Shown here: piece by piece, positions 25,401-34,553 of the stretch
How positions within the stretch are numbered: position 1 is the stretch's first letter
Layout of the letters: every line of letters starts with the position of its first letter
Position numbers and translations under genes: made by a program
Source: Paradesertivirga sp966210515
Lineage (GTDB): Bacteria; Bacteroidota; Bacteroidia; Sphingobacteriales; Sphingobacteriaceae
Reading direction: 5' to 3'
Assembly (NCBI GenBank): GCA_966210515.1
Contig: CBIHLM010000036.1
Coordinates: 1-42,647 of the forward strand
DNA length: 42,647 nucleotides
The notes under the pieces: model-generated
The model's input: only the letters and a program-made list of their open reading frames with translations
Database searches by the model: none
Told to the model about the DNA's origin: nothing

Positions 25401-28072
25401 ACAGGCTGCAAAATGAAAATCCGTCTGAGGCGGTAATGCTTTCATTCACATCAAACAAAGAAAAATACAAGGTGGGTGAAGAGGCCATTCTTACTATACC
25501 GGCTTCAAATGCAGGTCGTGGCTTAATAAGCATAGAAAACGGAAGCAGGGTTTTAAAAACGTTTTGGTTCGAGGCAAAAAAAGGACAGACGCTATTCAGA
25601 TTCAGGGTAGATAAAGAAATGACACCCAATGTGTTTGTAAATGTCACATTACTTCAACCACATTCGCAAACAGTAAACGACCTCCCGATCCGAATGTATG
25701 GAGTGATCCCAATTGAAGTGGAAGATCCATCCACGGTTTTGAGGCCGCTTATCTCCATGGCAAATGAAATAAAACCGGAAACTGAAACTTCTGTCACAGT
25801 CTCTGAAGCTTCAGGCAAGCAAATGACTTACAGCATTGCAATTGTGGATGAAGGCTTACTGGACATAAGCAACTTCGAAACCCCGAATCCTCACGCCTCA
25901 TTCTATGCCAGAGAAAGTCTCGGCGTTAAAACATGGGATCTTTTCGATTACGTAATTGGTGCTTATGGAGGCGAATTGCAACGAATTTTAAGTATCGGCG
26001 GCGACAGACAATCGGGAAAGGGCGGGAAAAACCCAACCGCAAACAGATTTAAACCGGTTGTGAAATACCTTGGGCCTTTTACCTCAAACGGAAACAAGCA
26101 AACGCACAAGTTTAAACTTCCTCAATACGTAGGTTCTGTAAAGGTCATGGTCATTGCAGGAGAAAATGGTGCTTACGGAACCGCTGAAAAAGCTGTCAAG
26201 GTAAAAAAGCCATTAATGGTATTGGCTACAATGCCAAGGGTATTAAGCCCCGGAGAGCAATTGCGCCTGCCTGTAACAGTTTTTGCAATGGCCAAAGGGA
26301 TAAAAGATGTTACCATCGAAATAAACTCCAATGCTTTTACGTATCCCTCTGGGCAGCGGAAAAGAATTTCCTTTGCTAAACCCGGCGACCAGATGCACTA
26401 TTTGGATCTGGTTACAAAAGACTTTTCCGGGATTGCCAGATTAAAAGTAATTGCCCGAAGCGGTCGGGAGACAGCTGTACACGATATTGAGCTGGATGTT
26501 CGCAATCCAAGCCCTTTAATCACGAAAGTGCTTGAAAAAACGCTCACAGCAGGATCGTCTCTGTCGATGCCGTTTAAGGCTTTTGGAACAACCGGAACAA
26601 GTAAAGCGCTGCTGGAAATTTCTTCTATCCCTCCTATCAATCTTGAAAAACGATTAAACTACCTTTTACAGTACCCCCATGGCTGTGTTGAACAAACCAC
26701 ATCTTCGGCCTTCCCTCAATTGTATTTATCAACGCTGATGGATTTATCAGCGGGCAGACAAGCAATGTCGGAACGAAATATCAAAACTGCCATCGATCGA
26801 CTGAAAGGCTTTCAGTTGCCCGATGGCAGCATGTCGTACTGGCCGGGTGCCGGCGAAGCCGATGAATGGAGCACAAACTACGCTGGTCATTTTATGCTCG
26901 AGGCAGAAGCTAAGGGCTTTACATTACCTGTCGGGTTCGTTTCTCAGTGGAAACAATTCCAGAAAACAAAAGCAGTTTCCTGGACACCCTCGACTACAAA
27001 TTTCTATGGAGGAGATCTGTTGCAAGCCTATCGGCTTTATCTGTTGGCTTTATCTAAAGCGGCGGAACTTGGTGCAATGAACAGGCTAAAAGAATTTAAG
27101 TACCTCTCTCCTGCCGCAAAATGGAGATTAGCAGCTGCATATCGACTGGCAGGCCAACCTGAAGCAGCTCTACAGCTGATCAAAAATCTACCCTTAACAG
27201 TTAAAGAATATAAGCAGTCCTCGGGCACATTTGGCTCCGATCTGCGCGACCAGGCGATGATTTTGGAAACTTTAACCTTACTTGGTCAGCATCAGGCAGC
27301 CAACCAACTTGTCAGAACCATTTCTGCAAAACTTTCGCAGGAAAACTGGTATAGCACACAAACCACGGCTTATTCGCTGATCGCAATTTCTAAATATTGC
27401 GCGGCCAATACTTCAGGTAAGAGAATCCAGGTCAGCTACCGCATTAACAACAACGCTTCATCTGTTAATGTTAATTCATACATCATGCAATTACCTGTGA
27501 AGCTGCTTGGTAATAACGTAGCCTCATTAACAAACAAGGGTACCAATACCTTATTTATACGTTTAATTAATGAAGGAAAACCGGCTATTGGTCAAAAGAT
27601 TGAAGAAGAGAACAATCCGAATATTTTATCTATGAGAATTGGCTATTTCTCACTTAATGGTGAATTGCTGAATCCGGAAAAACTAGTACAGGGCACAGAC
27701 TTTGTTGCGCAGGTAAATGTCAGAAACCCGGGAAAGCGAGGCAGATATGATAATCTGGCACTAACGCAGTTATTTCCTTCCGGATGGGAAATCATCAATA
27801 CCCGACTAATGGAAAACGATGAGGCGTTCAGGCCCTCTCCATCAGATTATCGCGACATCCGGGATGATCGAGTAAATACCTATTTTAGTTTGCAACCCGA
27901 TAAAGAGGCGACTTATTTCGTCCTGCTTAACGCCTCGTATGTTGGTAGATTTTACTTACCACCATCTCAGTGTCAGGCAATGTACGACGGAAGTATAAGT
28001 GCTTCTACCGAAGGGAAATGGATTGAAGTAGTTAATGCGATACTTCCCTTAGTTAATGCGAGCAAACAATAG
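22454..28072 (+). CDS. Bacterial alpha-2-macroglobulin family protein (thioester type)
   Basis: A 1872-residue periplasmic-facing giant. Residues 13-28 (NLILCTLLALAILSVY) form a membrane anchor with no good lipobox. Macroglobulin (MG) beta domains follow, then an MG2-type GVWRPGDSIFLTFIL region (about 640). The thioester loop is PHGCVEQTTSS, with Cys1411 and Gln1414, and the complement-like alpha-toroid follows (to about 1660). These proteins trap proteases, and in bacteria they are typically encoded beside pbpC, as here (57 bp downstream); the pair is thought to defend and repair the envelope. An odd Asp/Glu- and Tyr-rich insert at about 458-511 is bracketed by Cys458 and Cys511. Confidence 0.94.
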   Translation: MLPENFLQKNAKNLILCTLLALAILSVYKHKSVEVRHQNNYELYSSYVESYTTGIISRQSRIQIRLSADVQKLHTQNEAIEEKLFHFSPEIKGKAFWADSRTIEFRPDANLEPAKIYTASIDLSQLMEVPPNLKTFRFDFETIKPDFSIDFAGLRSMSNNASEKMKLTGSITTADIEETALIEKLLAVNYDTNTKISWTHNLETRNHTFIIENIQRYKNDKNLIINYDGKPLNIDGKGTEEVEVPAVNDFKVLSLKVIQGEEQYVSVLFSDPIRIGQELNGLLGISESEMPAYAINGNEIKLYPSAGLDGHHTIFVNEGIENFEGKKLPVSFSGSVTFQNTEPSVSIPGQGVILPHSGRLMMPFEAVNLNAVDVSIIKIYGNNIPQYLQQNKLDGENQLRQVAKPVKQLTIKLNADRSLNLHKKNRFMLDIDKLIRTEPGAIYRITIGYRPSYSVYSCKSKPSDEKNENEDNEDEYDEGTPTGIDEDDEFWSRYDNYYPYGYNWNERKDPCSSSYYNKERWASRNVLASNIGLIAKQGNNNNLTIAVTDILSAEPMVDVELELLDFQKQIIGRSKSGADGMVEIQLPRKPYLLIAKKGNERGYLKLDDAGSLPLSRFNVGGSVVQKGIKGFIYGERGVWRPGDSIFLTFILDDKQNKLPKNHPVDFELYTPQGQLFKRTTETKSLNGFYTFKTLTESTSPTGNWTAKVKAGGARFEKRIRIETIMPNRLKINLSFKKRTQLTKDEDIKGLLKAEWLFGGVAKNLKAKVDAFLSSGKTTFRNFEQYSFDDPIRQFGSQLQNVFDGKLDENGITNIDANINLEQQAPGILNANFLVKVFEPGGNFSINQVSMPYHPYSGYVGIKTPEGARNSGMLVTDVNHLIEIVNVDPSGRLQSGNRKVEIELYKVKWRWWWDEEENSVSNFTQDEYNKLISTSTLQLNNGKGRWNLRINQPEWGRYLIRVRDLETGHSTGKFVYIDWPNWDDRLQNENPSEAVMLSFTSNKEKYKVGEEAILTIPASNAGRGLISIENGSRVLKTFWFEAKKGQTLFRFRVDKEMTPNVFVNVTLLQPHSQTVNDLPIRMYGVIPIEVEDPSTVLRPLISMANEIKPETETSVTVSEASGKQMTYSIAIVDEGLLDISNFETPNPHASFYARESLGVKTWDLFDYVIGAYGGELQRILSIGGDRQSGKGGKNPTANRFKPVVKYLGPFTSNGNKQTHKFKLPQYVGSVKVMVIAGENGAYGTAEKAVKVKKPLMVLATMPRVLSPGEQLRLPVTVFAMAKGIKDVTIEINSNAFTYPSGQRKRISFAKPGDQMHYLDLVTKDFSGIARLKVIARSGRETAVHDIELDVRNPSPLITKVLEKTLTAGSSLSMPFKAFGTTGTSKALLEISSIPPINLEKRLNYLLQYPHGCVEQTTSSAFPQLYLSTLMDLSAGRQAMSERNIKTAIDRLKGFQLPDGSMSYWPGAGEADEWSTNYAGHFMLEAEAKGFTLPVGFVSQWKQFQKTKAVSWTPSTTNFYGGDLLQAYRLYLLALSKAAELGAMNRLKEFKYLSPAAKWRLAAAYRLAGQPEAALQLIKNLPLTVKEYKQSSGTFGSDLRDQAMILETLTLLGQHQAANQLVRTISAKLSQENWYSTQTTAYSLIAISKYCAANTSGKRIQVSYRINNNASSVNVNSYIMQLPVKLLGNNVASLTNKGTNTLFIRLINEGKPAIGQKIEEENNPNILSMRIGYFSLNGELLNPEKLVQGTDFVAQVNVRNPGKRGRYDNLALTQLFPSGWEIINTRLMENDEAFRPSPSDYRDIRDDRVNTYFSLQPDKEATYFVLLNASYVGRFYLPPSQCQAMYDGSISASTEGKWIEVVNAILPLVNASKQ

Positions 28073-28118
28073 ATTCGACTGCAAAACTGGATAAAAGCAG
28101 GCCGAAAAATCCGGCCGA

Positions 28119-28126
28119 TAGATTTG
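28119..28126 (+). promoter_or_regulatory. TAnnTTTG match just before pbpC
   Basis: TAGATTTG matches the -7 consensus exactly, but its predicted transcription start (about 28131) falls on the ATG at 28130. No TTG -33 element is present. It may be chance, or a weak internal promoter giving a leaderless message. Confidence 0.25.
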
Positions 28127-28129
28127 ATA

Positions 28130-30532
28130 ATGAAATTTAAAAGCGACCTGATAAGTAAGATGAAATCCATGAGCCCCTGGTATAAACTATTCATTGTTTC
28201 AGGAGTTGCGGTATGTTTCGCTTTTTGGTTTTGTTTACCTGAGGTTTTATTTAATAACCCAACTTCTTTTGTATTAGAGAGTCGCGAAGGCACACTTCTC
28301 GGTGCGTCTATCGCTCAGGATGGGCAATGGCGATTTCCCGCATCCGGCTCTGTCCCCGATAAATTCGCAAAATGTATTGTTGCATTTGAAGATAAACGAT
28401 TTTACAGCCATCCGGGAGTTGATATCCTGGCACTTGTGCGAGCTATGAAGCTTAATCTCGAAAAAGGAGAGATAGTTAGCGGGGGCAGTACAATCACGAT
28501 GCAAATCATCCGACTCGCGACCAGAAACAACAGAACCTTTTTAAATAAATGCATAGAAGGTATACGGGCGCTGCGACTCGAACTTACAACATCGAAACAC
28601 GAGATTATTGCCATCTATTCCGCGAACGCTCCTTTCGGGAGGAACGTTGTTGGACTGGATGCAGCAGCCTGGCGCTATTTTGGACGAGGTCCGGCTGAAC
28701 TTTCATGGGGAGAAATGGCTTCGCTTGCCATACTTCCCAATTCCCCTTCCCTTGTTCATCCGGGAAAAAATTCTGAGCTCTTACTTAAAAAGCGTGATAA
28801 GCTTATTGATATCCTGGTAAAAGAGAACATAATTGATGCTTCTGAAGCGGAATTGGCAAAACTTGAGCCCGTACCAGATAAACCTTATCCCTTACCGCAA
28901 TCGGCGCCTCATCTTTTGGGTCTGATTAAAAATGATTTTACGAAAGGCAAGAATAAACACACCCGTATCAGAAGCAGTATTCACGCGAGTCTGCAAGTCA
29001 GGGTCAGCAACATTCTGGACATTCATCACAGAAGACTCGCGGCAAATGATATTAATAATTGCGCCGCTTTAATTTTGGATGTCGAAAGCGGTCAGGCTCT
29101 TGCCTATGTTGGAAATATTTACCGGCCAGAAAGTGCGGAACTCGAAAGCCATGTAGATATGATACAAGGGCCTCGCAGTCCCGGAAGTACATTAAAGCCC
29201 CTATTATATGCGGCAATGTTAAACGAAGGAATGATTCTCCCCCATAGTTTAATTGCTGATATCCCTACGCAAATAGCGGGCTACCAGCCTAACAATTACG
29301 ACTTGGGCTATGACGGCGCTGTTCCTGCCTCAAAAGCTCTTGCACGTTCGCTGAATGTGCCGGCAGTTAAAATGCTTCAGCAATACCGCTATGAAAAATT
29401 TCATAATTTTTTAAAAAATACTGGAATCACCACCTTAACCAATCCCGCCGACTTTTACGGGCTATCATTAATACTCGGCGGCTGTGAAAATACGATGTGG
29501 CAATTAGGCGGAACTTATGCAAGCATGGCGCGGAGCCTTAATCAATACACAGAAAAAGGGAAATATTCCGAAGCAGACTGGTATATGCCAAGCTATCTCT
29601 TACGTGAAAACAAAGACAATGAAAAAGTGAATGAAAAAAACGGCAAGCTGAACGCGGCAGCTATTTATTATACATTCGATGCAATGAATGAGCTAATGCG
29701 ACCCGGCGAAGAAAATCTTTGGCGGCAGTTTTCGTCCTCTCAAAAAATAGCCTGGAAAACAGGCACCAGCTTTGGCTTTCGCGATGGCTGGGCAATCGGA
29801 CTTACACCAGATTACGTTGTTGTTGTTTGGGCCGGAAATGCAGATGGTGAAGGTCGGCCCGGATTGACGGGCATTGATGCCGCAGCACCAATTTTGTTTG
29901 ATATTTTCAGATTATTACCAAAATCAAGAAACGGCTGGTTCAAAACTCCTTCCGGAGAGCTTGCTGAAATGAATGTTTGTACAGAAAGCGGATTTAGAGC
30001 GTCGGATTGGTGTGCATCTTCTAAGCCGCTGCAGATGCCTTTATCGTGTTTGAAAGCTCCGGCTTGCCCATACCATAAATTGGTTCATCTTGATAATACA
30101 GAGAAGTGGCAGGTTAATTCTGATTGCGACGATCCATCGTCGATGATCCATAAAAGTTGGTTTGTGCTTCCTCCAGCAATGGAATATTATTACAAAACCA
30201 AAAACTACAGCTATCGCTCCTTACCTCCTTTTCGCCCCGGTTGCGACGAAAACAATACAGGTGTAGCAATGGAATTAATTTACCCGAAAAACAATGCGAA
30301 GATTTACATCCCATTAGAACTAGACGGACAGCGGGGACAGATGATATTTAATGCTGCCCATAGCAGAAACGATAAAGTAATATTCTGGCACCTGGATAAT
30401 AAATTTGTCGGCCAAACACATGAAGTCCATCAACTCGCTCTTAATCCCGCTCCCGGAAAACATTCAATAACATTGATCGACAGAGATGGAAACCGCATTC
30501 AACAATCATTTACTATAATTGAAAAAAAATAA
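28130..30532 (+). CDS. pbpC: Penicillin-binding protein 1C
   Basis: An 800-residue bifunctional peptidoglycan synthase. An N-terminal anchor (about 20-40) precedes a GT51 glycosyltransferase domain with the catalytic Glu87 in EDKRFYSHPGVD and GGSTITMQIIRLA. The transpeptidase domain has SxxK Ser353-Lys356 (GSTLKP), SLN in ARSLNVP, and KTG at Lys543 (WKTGTSFGFRDGWAIGL). A BiPBP_C beta domain (about 705-800) closes it, the mark of the PBP1C class. The ATG at 28130 is used rather than an in-frame TTG 6 bp upstream. It is paired with the macroglobulin gene and the exonuclease gene starts 8 bp after it. Confidence 0.95.
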   Translation: MKFKSDLISKMKSMSPWYKLFIVSGVAVCFAFWFCLPEVLFNNPTSFVLESREGTLLGASIAQDGQWRFPASGSVPDKFAKCIVAFEDKRFYSHPGVDILALVRAMKLNLEKGEIVSGGSTITMQIIRLATRNNRTFLNKCIEGIRALRLELTTSKHEIIAIYSANAPFGRNVVGLDAAAWRYFGRGPAELSWGEMASLAILPNSPSLVHPGKNSELLLKKRDKLIDILVKENIIDASEAELAKLEPVPDKPYPLPQSAPHLLGLIKNDFTKGKNKHTRIRSSIHASLQVRVSNILDIHHRRLAANDINNCAALILDVESGQALAYVGNIYRPESAELESHVDMIQGPRSPGSTLKPLLYAAMLNEGMILPHSLIADIPTQIAGYQPNNYDLGYDGAVPASKALARSLNVPAVKMLQQYRYEKFHNFLKNTGITTLTNPADFYGLSLILGGCENTMWQLGGTYASMARSLNQYTEKGKYSEADWYMPSYLLRENKDNEKVNEKNGKLNAAAIYYTFDAMNELMRPGEENLWRQFSSSQKIAWKTGTSFGFRDGWAIGLTPDYVVVVWAGNADGEGRPGLTGIDAAAPILFDIFRLLPKSRNGWFKTPSGELAEMNVCTESGFRASDWCASSKPLQMPLSCLKAPACPYHKLVHLDNTEKWQVNSDCDDPSSMIHKSWFVLPPAMEYYYKTKNYSYRSLPPFRPGCDENNTGVAMELIYPKNNAKIYIPLELDGQRGQMIFNAAHSRNDKVIFWHLDNKFVGQTHEVHQLALNPAPGKHSITLIDRDGNRIQQSFTIIEKK

Positions 30533-30540
30533 ATCAACCT

Positions 30541-31251
30541 ATGCTTGAACACATCGACCTGTCACAATTACTTGTTCTCGATATTGAGACAGCACCTCAA
30601 TATCCAAACTTCGAGGAGGTCCCAGAACACTTCAAAGAACTATGGGATCAAAAAACCCGACACCAACGCAAAGACGAAACCGCTGCTGAGCATTATCCCC
30701 GGGCCGGGATATTTGCCGAGTTTGGCAAAATAATTTGTATTTCCGTCGGCATTTTCACCAAAGAAAATGACGCCACAGGACTAAGAATTAAATCTTTTTA
30801 TGGCGATGACGAATGCAAATTATTGACTGACTTCATCACTCTCTTAAATAAACAACAAAGTTCTTTAACTCTTTGCGCCCATAATGGTAAAGAATTTGAC
30901 TTTCCTTATATATGTCGGAGAACCTTGATAAACCAGCTCTGTATTCCCGAACAACTTCGCATCAGCGGAAAAAAGCCTTGGGAAATTAACCATATAGATA
31001 CCATGGACCTATGGAAATTTGGCGACTATAAAAGTTTTACTTCGCTAAACTTGCTTGCCGCAATATTTAATATCCCTACTCCGAAAGATGATATGTCAGG
31101 AAGCGATGTTCATCGGGTTTACTGGAAAGAACGTGATTTGAAGCGCATTAAAACATATTGCCAGAAAGATGTACTAACTACCGCGCAATTATTAATGAAG
31201 TTTAAAAACCTTCCGTTAATTCAAGAAAAACACATTTCCTTTGTGGAATGA
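30541..31251 (+). CDS. DnaQ-like 3'-5' exonuclease (PolB exonuclease-2 type)
   Basis: A 236-residue stand-alone exonuclease of the RNase H-like superfamily. Motif I is LVLDIETAP (Asp14, Glu16); motif II is CAHNGKEFDFPYICRR; motif III is YCQKDVLTTAQLLMKF. The spacing and the DMSGSDVHRVYW segment match the predicted PolB-like 3'-5' exonuclease family. It probably processes DNA or RNA ends in the cytosol. It lies 8 bp after pbpC and 49 bp before rnr, inside a long co-directional run, so it is probably co-transcribed with RNase R. Confidence 0.88.
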   Translation: MLEHIDLSQLLVLDIETAPQYPNFEEVPEHFKELWDQKTRHQRKDETAAEHYPRAGIFAEFGKIICISVGIFTKENDATGLRIKSFYGDDECKLLTDFITLLNKQQSSLTLCAHNGKEFDFPYICRRTLINQLCIPEQLRISGKKPWEINHIDTMDLWKFGDYKSFTSLNLLAAIFNIPTPKDDMSGSDVHRVYWKERDLKRIKTYCQKDVLTTAQLLMKFKNLPLIQEKHISFVE

Positions 31252-31300
31252 AGCAATTCTCCTAATAATCTGTTATACTTACAACATTCGACATTTATTG

Positions 31301-33463
31301 ATGGCAAAAAAAAAATCACATATAAAGCTGGTATTTACACAGCTGATACAAGATATAATTGAAAAAGGTGGCAACAAACCCTTAAACTATAAGCAAATAG
31401 CTTCAAAGCTAAATCTTCATGATAATGAATCAAGACAAATAATTCTTGAGGTGTTAGAAGATGAAAGCTTTAAAGGAACTTTCAATGAAGTTGAAAAAGG
31501 AAAATTTCAGCTACGTGAACTAAAAACTTTCTTAACCGGAACAGTAGCTATTACTACTGATGGTTCCGGTTTTATTATTCCTGATGATGAGTTTGAAAAT
31601 GATATTTATGTAGCTCCAAGAAAGCTTAAAACTGCATTGCACAACGATAAGGTTAAGGTGTATGTGTATGCAAAAAGTTCAGGCAAACGAAAGGAAGGTG
31701 AAGTTGTAGAAATCCTTGAACGTGCAAAAATGGAGTTTACAGGTATCTTAAAAATATCCGAGCGCTTTGCATTTTTTATTCCTGATGACAAAAAGATGGT
31801 GCACGACATCTTTATCCCTTTACAGGATTTAAACGGGGCACAACATGGCGAGAAAGCAATTGCAAAAATAACTGAATGGCCCGAAGATGCTAAAAATCCT
31901 GTAGGTATTATCACCCGTGTTTTAGGAAAACAAGGTGAAAACAATACAGAAATGAACGCCATACTCGCCGAATATGGCTTCCCTCTCCAATTCCCTGATG
32001 AAGTTGAAAAAGAGGCGAATGAGATTTCAGATGTAATCACCGATGATGAAATAAAGAAAAGAAGGGACTTCAGAAACATACTTACATTCACAATAGATCC
32101 TTTTGACGCGAAAGATTTTGACGATGCGATTTCTTTTCACGTTTTAGAAAATGGCAATTATGAAATCGGGGTCCACATCGCTGATGTCTCGCATTACGTG
32201 TTACCCGACTCAGCTCTGGATAAGGAGGGTTATGAACGGGGAACATCCGTTTATCTGGTAGATCGCGTTATTCCGATGCTTCCTGAAAGACTATCTAACG
32301 GTTTATGCTCTCTGCGCCCTAAAGAAGATAAATTATGTTTTGCTGCAGTATTTGAATTAGATCATAACGCCAATGTAATTAACCAGTGGTTCGGAAAAAC
32401 AGTAATCCATTCTGACAGGAGATTTTCATACGAAGAAGCCCAGGAAATAATCGAGGGAAATTCAAAAGAATTGTATGAGGAAATGAAGATTTTGAATGAA
32501 CTGGCGCATAAACTTCGTGAAAAGAAGTTCAAAGAGGGCGCTATAAGCTTTGAATCCACAGAAGTAAAATTCAAATTGGACGATGCAGGAAAACCTGTTG
32601 GAGTTTATGTAAAAGAAAGAAAAGATGCACATAAACTGATCGAAGATTATATGCTTCTGGCAAACAGGAAAGTGGCTGAATTTATCGCAAAAAAAGGTAA
32701 AGGAAAGAATAAATACACCTTTGTCTACCGGGCGCACGATTCGCCGAAGGAAGAGGCGCTTTTAAATTTTGCCAACTTTGCTATTCGGTTTGGATATAAA
32801 ATCAACACCAAAAACGATAAAGAAATTGCTCGCTCCTTAAACCATCTGATGGAAGATGTTGAAGGAAAAAAAGAGCAGAACGTGTTGACGCAGCTAGCCA
32901 TCCGGTCAATGGCAAAAGCAATTTATACCACCAAAAAATCAAGTCATTACGGATTAGCGTTCGACCATTACACCCATTTTACTTCCCCTATTCGTCGTTA
33001 TCCCGACGTAATGGTTCACCGTTTACTGGAACATTATTTAGATGGTGGAAAATCTGTCAGCGAGGAGGATTACGAAAAAAGAGCCATTTACACATCCCAG
33101 ATGGAGAAAAAGGCCGCTGATGCAGAACGGGCTTCGGTAAAATACAAACAAGCAGAATACCTTGAAGACAATATTGGCCGGGAGTATGACGGACTTATCT
33201 CCGGCGTTACCGAGTGGGGTATGTATGTAGAAATTATCGAAAATAAATGTGAGGGAATGATTCGATTGAGAGACATTTCTGACGATTTTTATGTTCTTGA
33301 TGAGAAAAACTATTGTATAATTGGTCAGCGGAAAAAGAAAAAATATCAGCTGGGTGATGAAGTGAAAATTTTGGTAAAAAAAGTCGATCTGAGCAAAAGA
33401 CAGATTGATTTTGCCCTGGTACAGGATGGGGCGAGTAAAGTGGATAAGGACTGGGGCTTTTAA
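31301..33463 (+). CDS. rnr: Ribonuclease R
   Basis: A 720-residue 3'-5' exoribonuclease that degrades structured RNA. Order: N-terminal helix-turn-helix and cold-shock domains (about 1-220; GSGFIIPDDEF), RNB catalytic domain (about 240-570), and C-terminal S1 domain (about 625-705; EYDGLISGVTEWGMYVEI). The metal-binding aspartates are in TIDPFDAKDFDDA: Asp266, Asp272, Asp274 and Asp275, equivalent to E. coli D272, D278, D280 and D281. The frame is open 60 bp upstream through a GTG that overlaps the exonuclease gene, but MAKKKSHIKLVF at 31301 is the natural start. Last gene of the topA-rnr run. Confidence 0.95.
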   Translation: MAKKKSHIKLVFTQLIQDIIEKGGNKPLNYKQIASKLNLHDNESRQIILEVLEDESFKGTFNEVEKGKFQLRELKTFLTGTVAITTDGSGFIIPDDEFENDIYVAPRKLKTALHNDKVKVYVYAKSSGKRKEGEVVEILERAKMEFTGILKISERFAFFIPDDKKMVHDIFIPLQDLNGAQHGEKAIAKITEWPEDAKNPVGIITRVLGKQGENNTEMNAILAEYGFPLQFPDEVEKEANEISDVITDDEIKKRRDFRNILTFTIDPFDAKDFDDAISFHVLENGNYEIGVHIADVSHYVLPDSALDKEGYERGTSVYLVDRVIPMLPERLSNGLCSLRPKEDKLCFAAVFELDHNANVINQWFGKTVIHSDRRFSYEEAQEIIEGNSKELYEEMKILNELAHKLREKKFKEGAISFESTEVKFKLDDAGKPVGVYVKERKDAHKLIEDYMLLANRKVAEFIAKKGKGKNKYTFVYRAHDSPKEEALLNFANFAIRFGYKINTKNDKEIARSLNHLMEDVEGKKEQNVLTQLAIRSMAKAIYTTKKSSHYGLAFDHYTHFTSPIRRYPDVMVHRLLEHYLDGGKSVSEEDYEKRAIYTSQMEKKAADAERASVKYKQAEYLEDNIGREYDGLISGVTEWGMYVEIIENKCEGMIRLRDISDDFYVLDEKNYCIIGQRKKKKYQLGDEVKILVKKVDLSKRQIDFALVQDGASKVDKDWGF

Positions 33464-33523
33464 GCCTTAGTGAAATTACAGTCAGAAAGGACAAAGATCA
33501 GTTAAGCAACCAGCTTGGATCCT

Positions 33524-33554
33524 TTGACCCTTTGTGCCTAAACAACTACCTTTG
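33524..33554 (+). promoter_or_regulatory. Promoter of the polyprenyl synthetase gene
   Basis: TTG at 33524-33526, a 20-bp spacer, and TACCTTTG at 33547-33554, an exact -7 match. Predicted leader is about 20 nt before the ATG at 33579. It separates this gene from the rnr run. Confidence 0.7.
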
Positions 33555-33578
33555 CAACCGACGGAAAAATAATTAAAT

Positions 33579-34553
33579 ATGTATTCTATTTCCCAGCTCC
33601 AGGATTTAATCAACAAAGAAATTGCAGAGAAGCAATACTCCGATAATCCTTTAGAACTTTACGAACCTATCCGCTATATCATGGCTCTGGGTGGAAAGCG
33701 TATGCGTCCCGCCCTATTACTTATGGCTTGTGATTTGTTCGACGGCAGTATAATTAAAGCTTTAAAACCAGCAGTAGGAATAGAGCTGTTTCATAACTTC
33801 ACGCTAATGCACGACGACATAATGGACAAAGCTCCTCTTCGCCGTGGCAATTCAACCGTACACGAAAAATGGAACGAAAGTATTGCCATACTTTCGGGAG
33901 ATGTGATGCTGGTTGAAGCCTATCAGTTAATGATGAATGTGGACGACGATATCCTCCGTGAAGTACTCAGTATATTTTCCCAAACGGCAACAGGTGTGTG
34001 CGAAGGTCAGCAGATTGATATGAATTTTGAATCGCTGGGAGAAGTGAGCATTAATGAGTACATCGAGATGATCCGGCTTAAAACGGCAGTTCTGCTTGCC
34101 GGAAGCCTAAAAATCGGAGCTCTTATTGGTAAAGCAGATTCAGAAGACGCTGAAACCCTGTATAAATTCGGAGAAAACCTTGGCCTGGCATTTCAATTGC
34201 AGGACGATATTCTTGATGTATATGGCGATCCGGAAAAATTCGGCAAACAAGTGGGTGGCGATATAATTGCCAATAAAAAGACTTTTCTTTTGATTAAGGC
34301 GATTGAGCTTGCAGATGACTTAGATAAAGAAGAACTAAATTACTGGCTAAATGAAGAGAATGCAGACTCAGAAGTTAAAGTTAAAGCAGTTACAGACGTC
34401 TATAATCGTCTCGGAATCCGGCAGCTTGCAGAACATGAAATGAATACATTCGCAGAGAAAGCCCTTTCAGCTCTTGAAAAAATCCAGGCAGATGCAGACA
34501 AGAAAAAGGTTTTACGGGTGTTCGCCGAACAATTGTTAATAAGGGAGAACTAG
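33579..34553 (+). CDS. Polyprenyl (isoprenoid) diphosphate synthase
   Basis: A 324-residue trans-prenyltransferase that condenses isopentenyl diphosphate onto an allylic primer. The first aspartate-rich motif is Asp79-Asp80-x-x-Asp83 (MHDDIMDKAPLRRG), the second Asp209-Asp210-x-x-Asp213 (LQDDILDVYGDPEKFG). The GGKRMRPALLL substrate loop is near residue 34. The fifth residue before the first motif is Phe74. In short-chain enzymes, including archaeal GGPP synthases, a bulky residue there stops chain growth, so a C15-C20 product is plausible; a longer menaquinone side chain cannot be excluded. It has its own promoter. Confidence 0.92.
   Translation: MYSISQLQDLINKEIAEKQYSDNPLELYEPIRYIMALGGKRMRPALLLMACDLFDGSIIKALKPAVGIELFHNFTLMHDDIMDKAPLRRGNSTVHEKWNESIAILSGDVMLVEAYQLMMNVDDDILREVLSIFSQTATGVCEGQQIDMNFESLGEVSINEYIEMIRLKTAVLLAGSLKIGALIGKADSEDAETLYKFGENLGLAFQLQDDILDVYGDPEKFGKQVGGDIIANKKTFLLIKAIELADDLDKEELNYWLNEENADSEVKVKAVTDVYNRLGIRQLAEHEMNTFAEKALSALEKIQADADKKKVLRVFAEQLLIREN

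Noticed and set aside
28100..28116. GGCCG/CGGCC mini-hairpin between the macroglobulin gene and pbpC
   Set aside because: Only five base pairs and no T-tract; not enough to call a terminator or attenuator.
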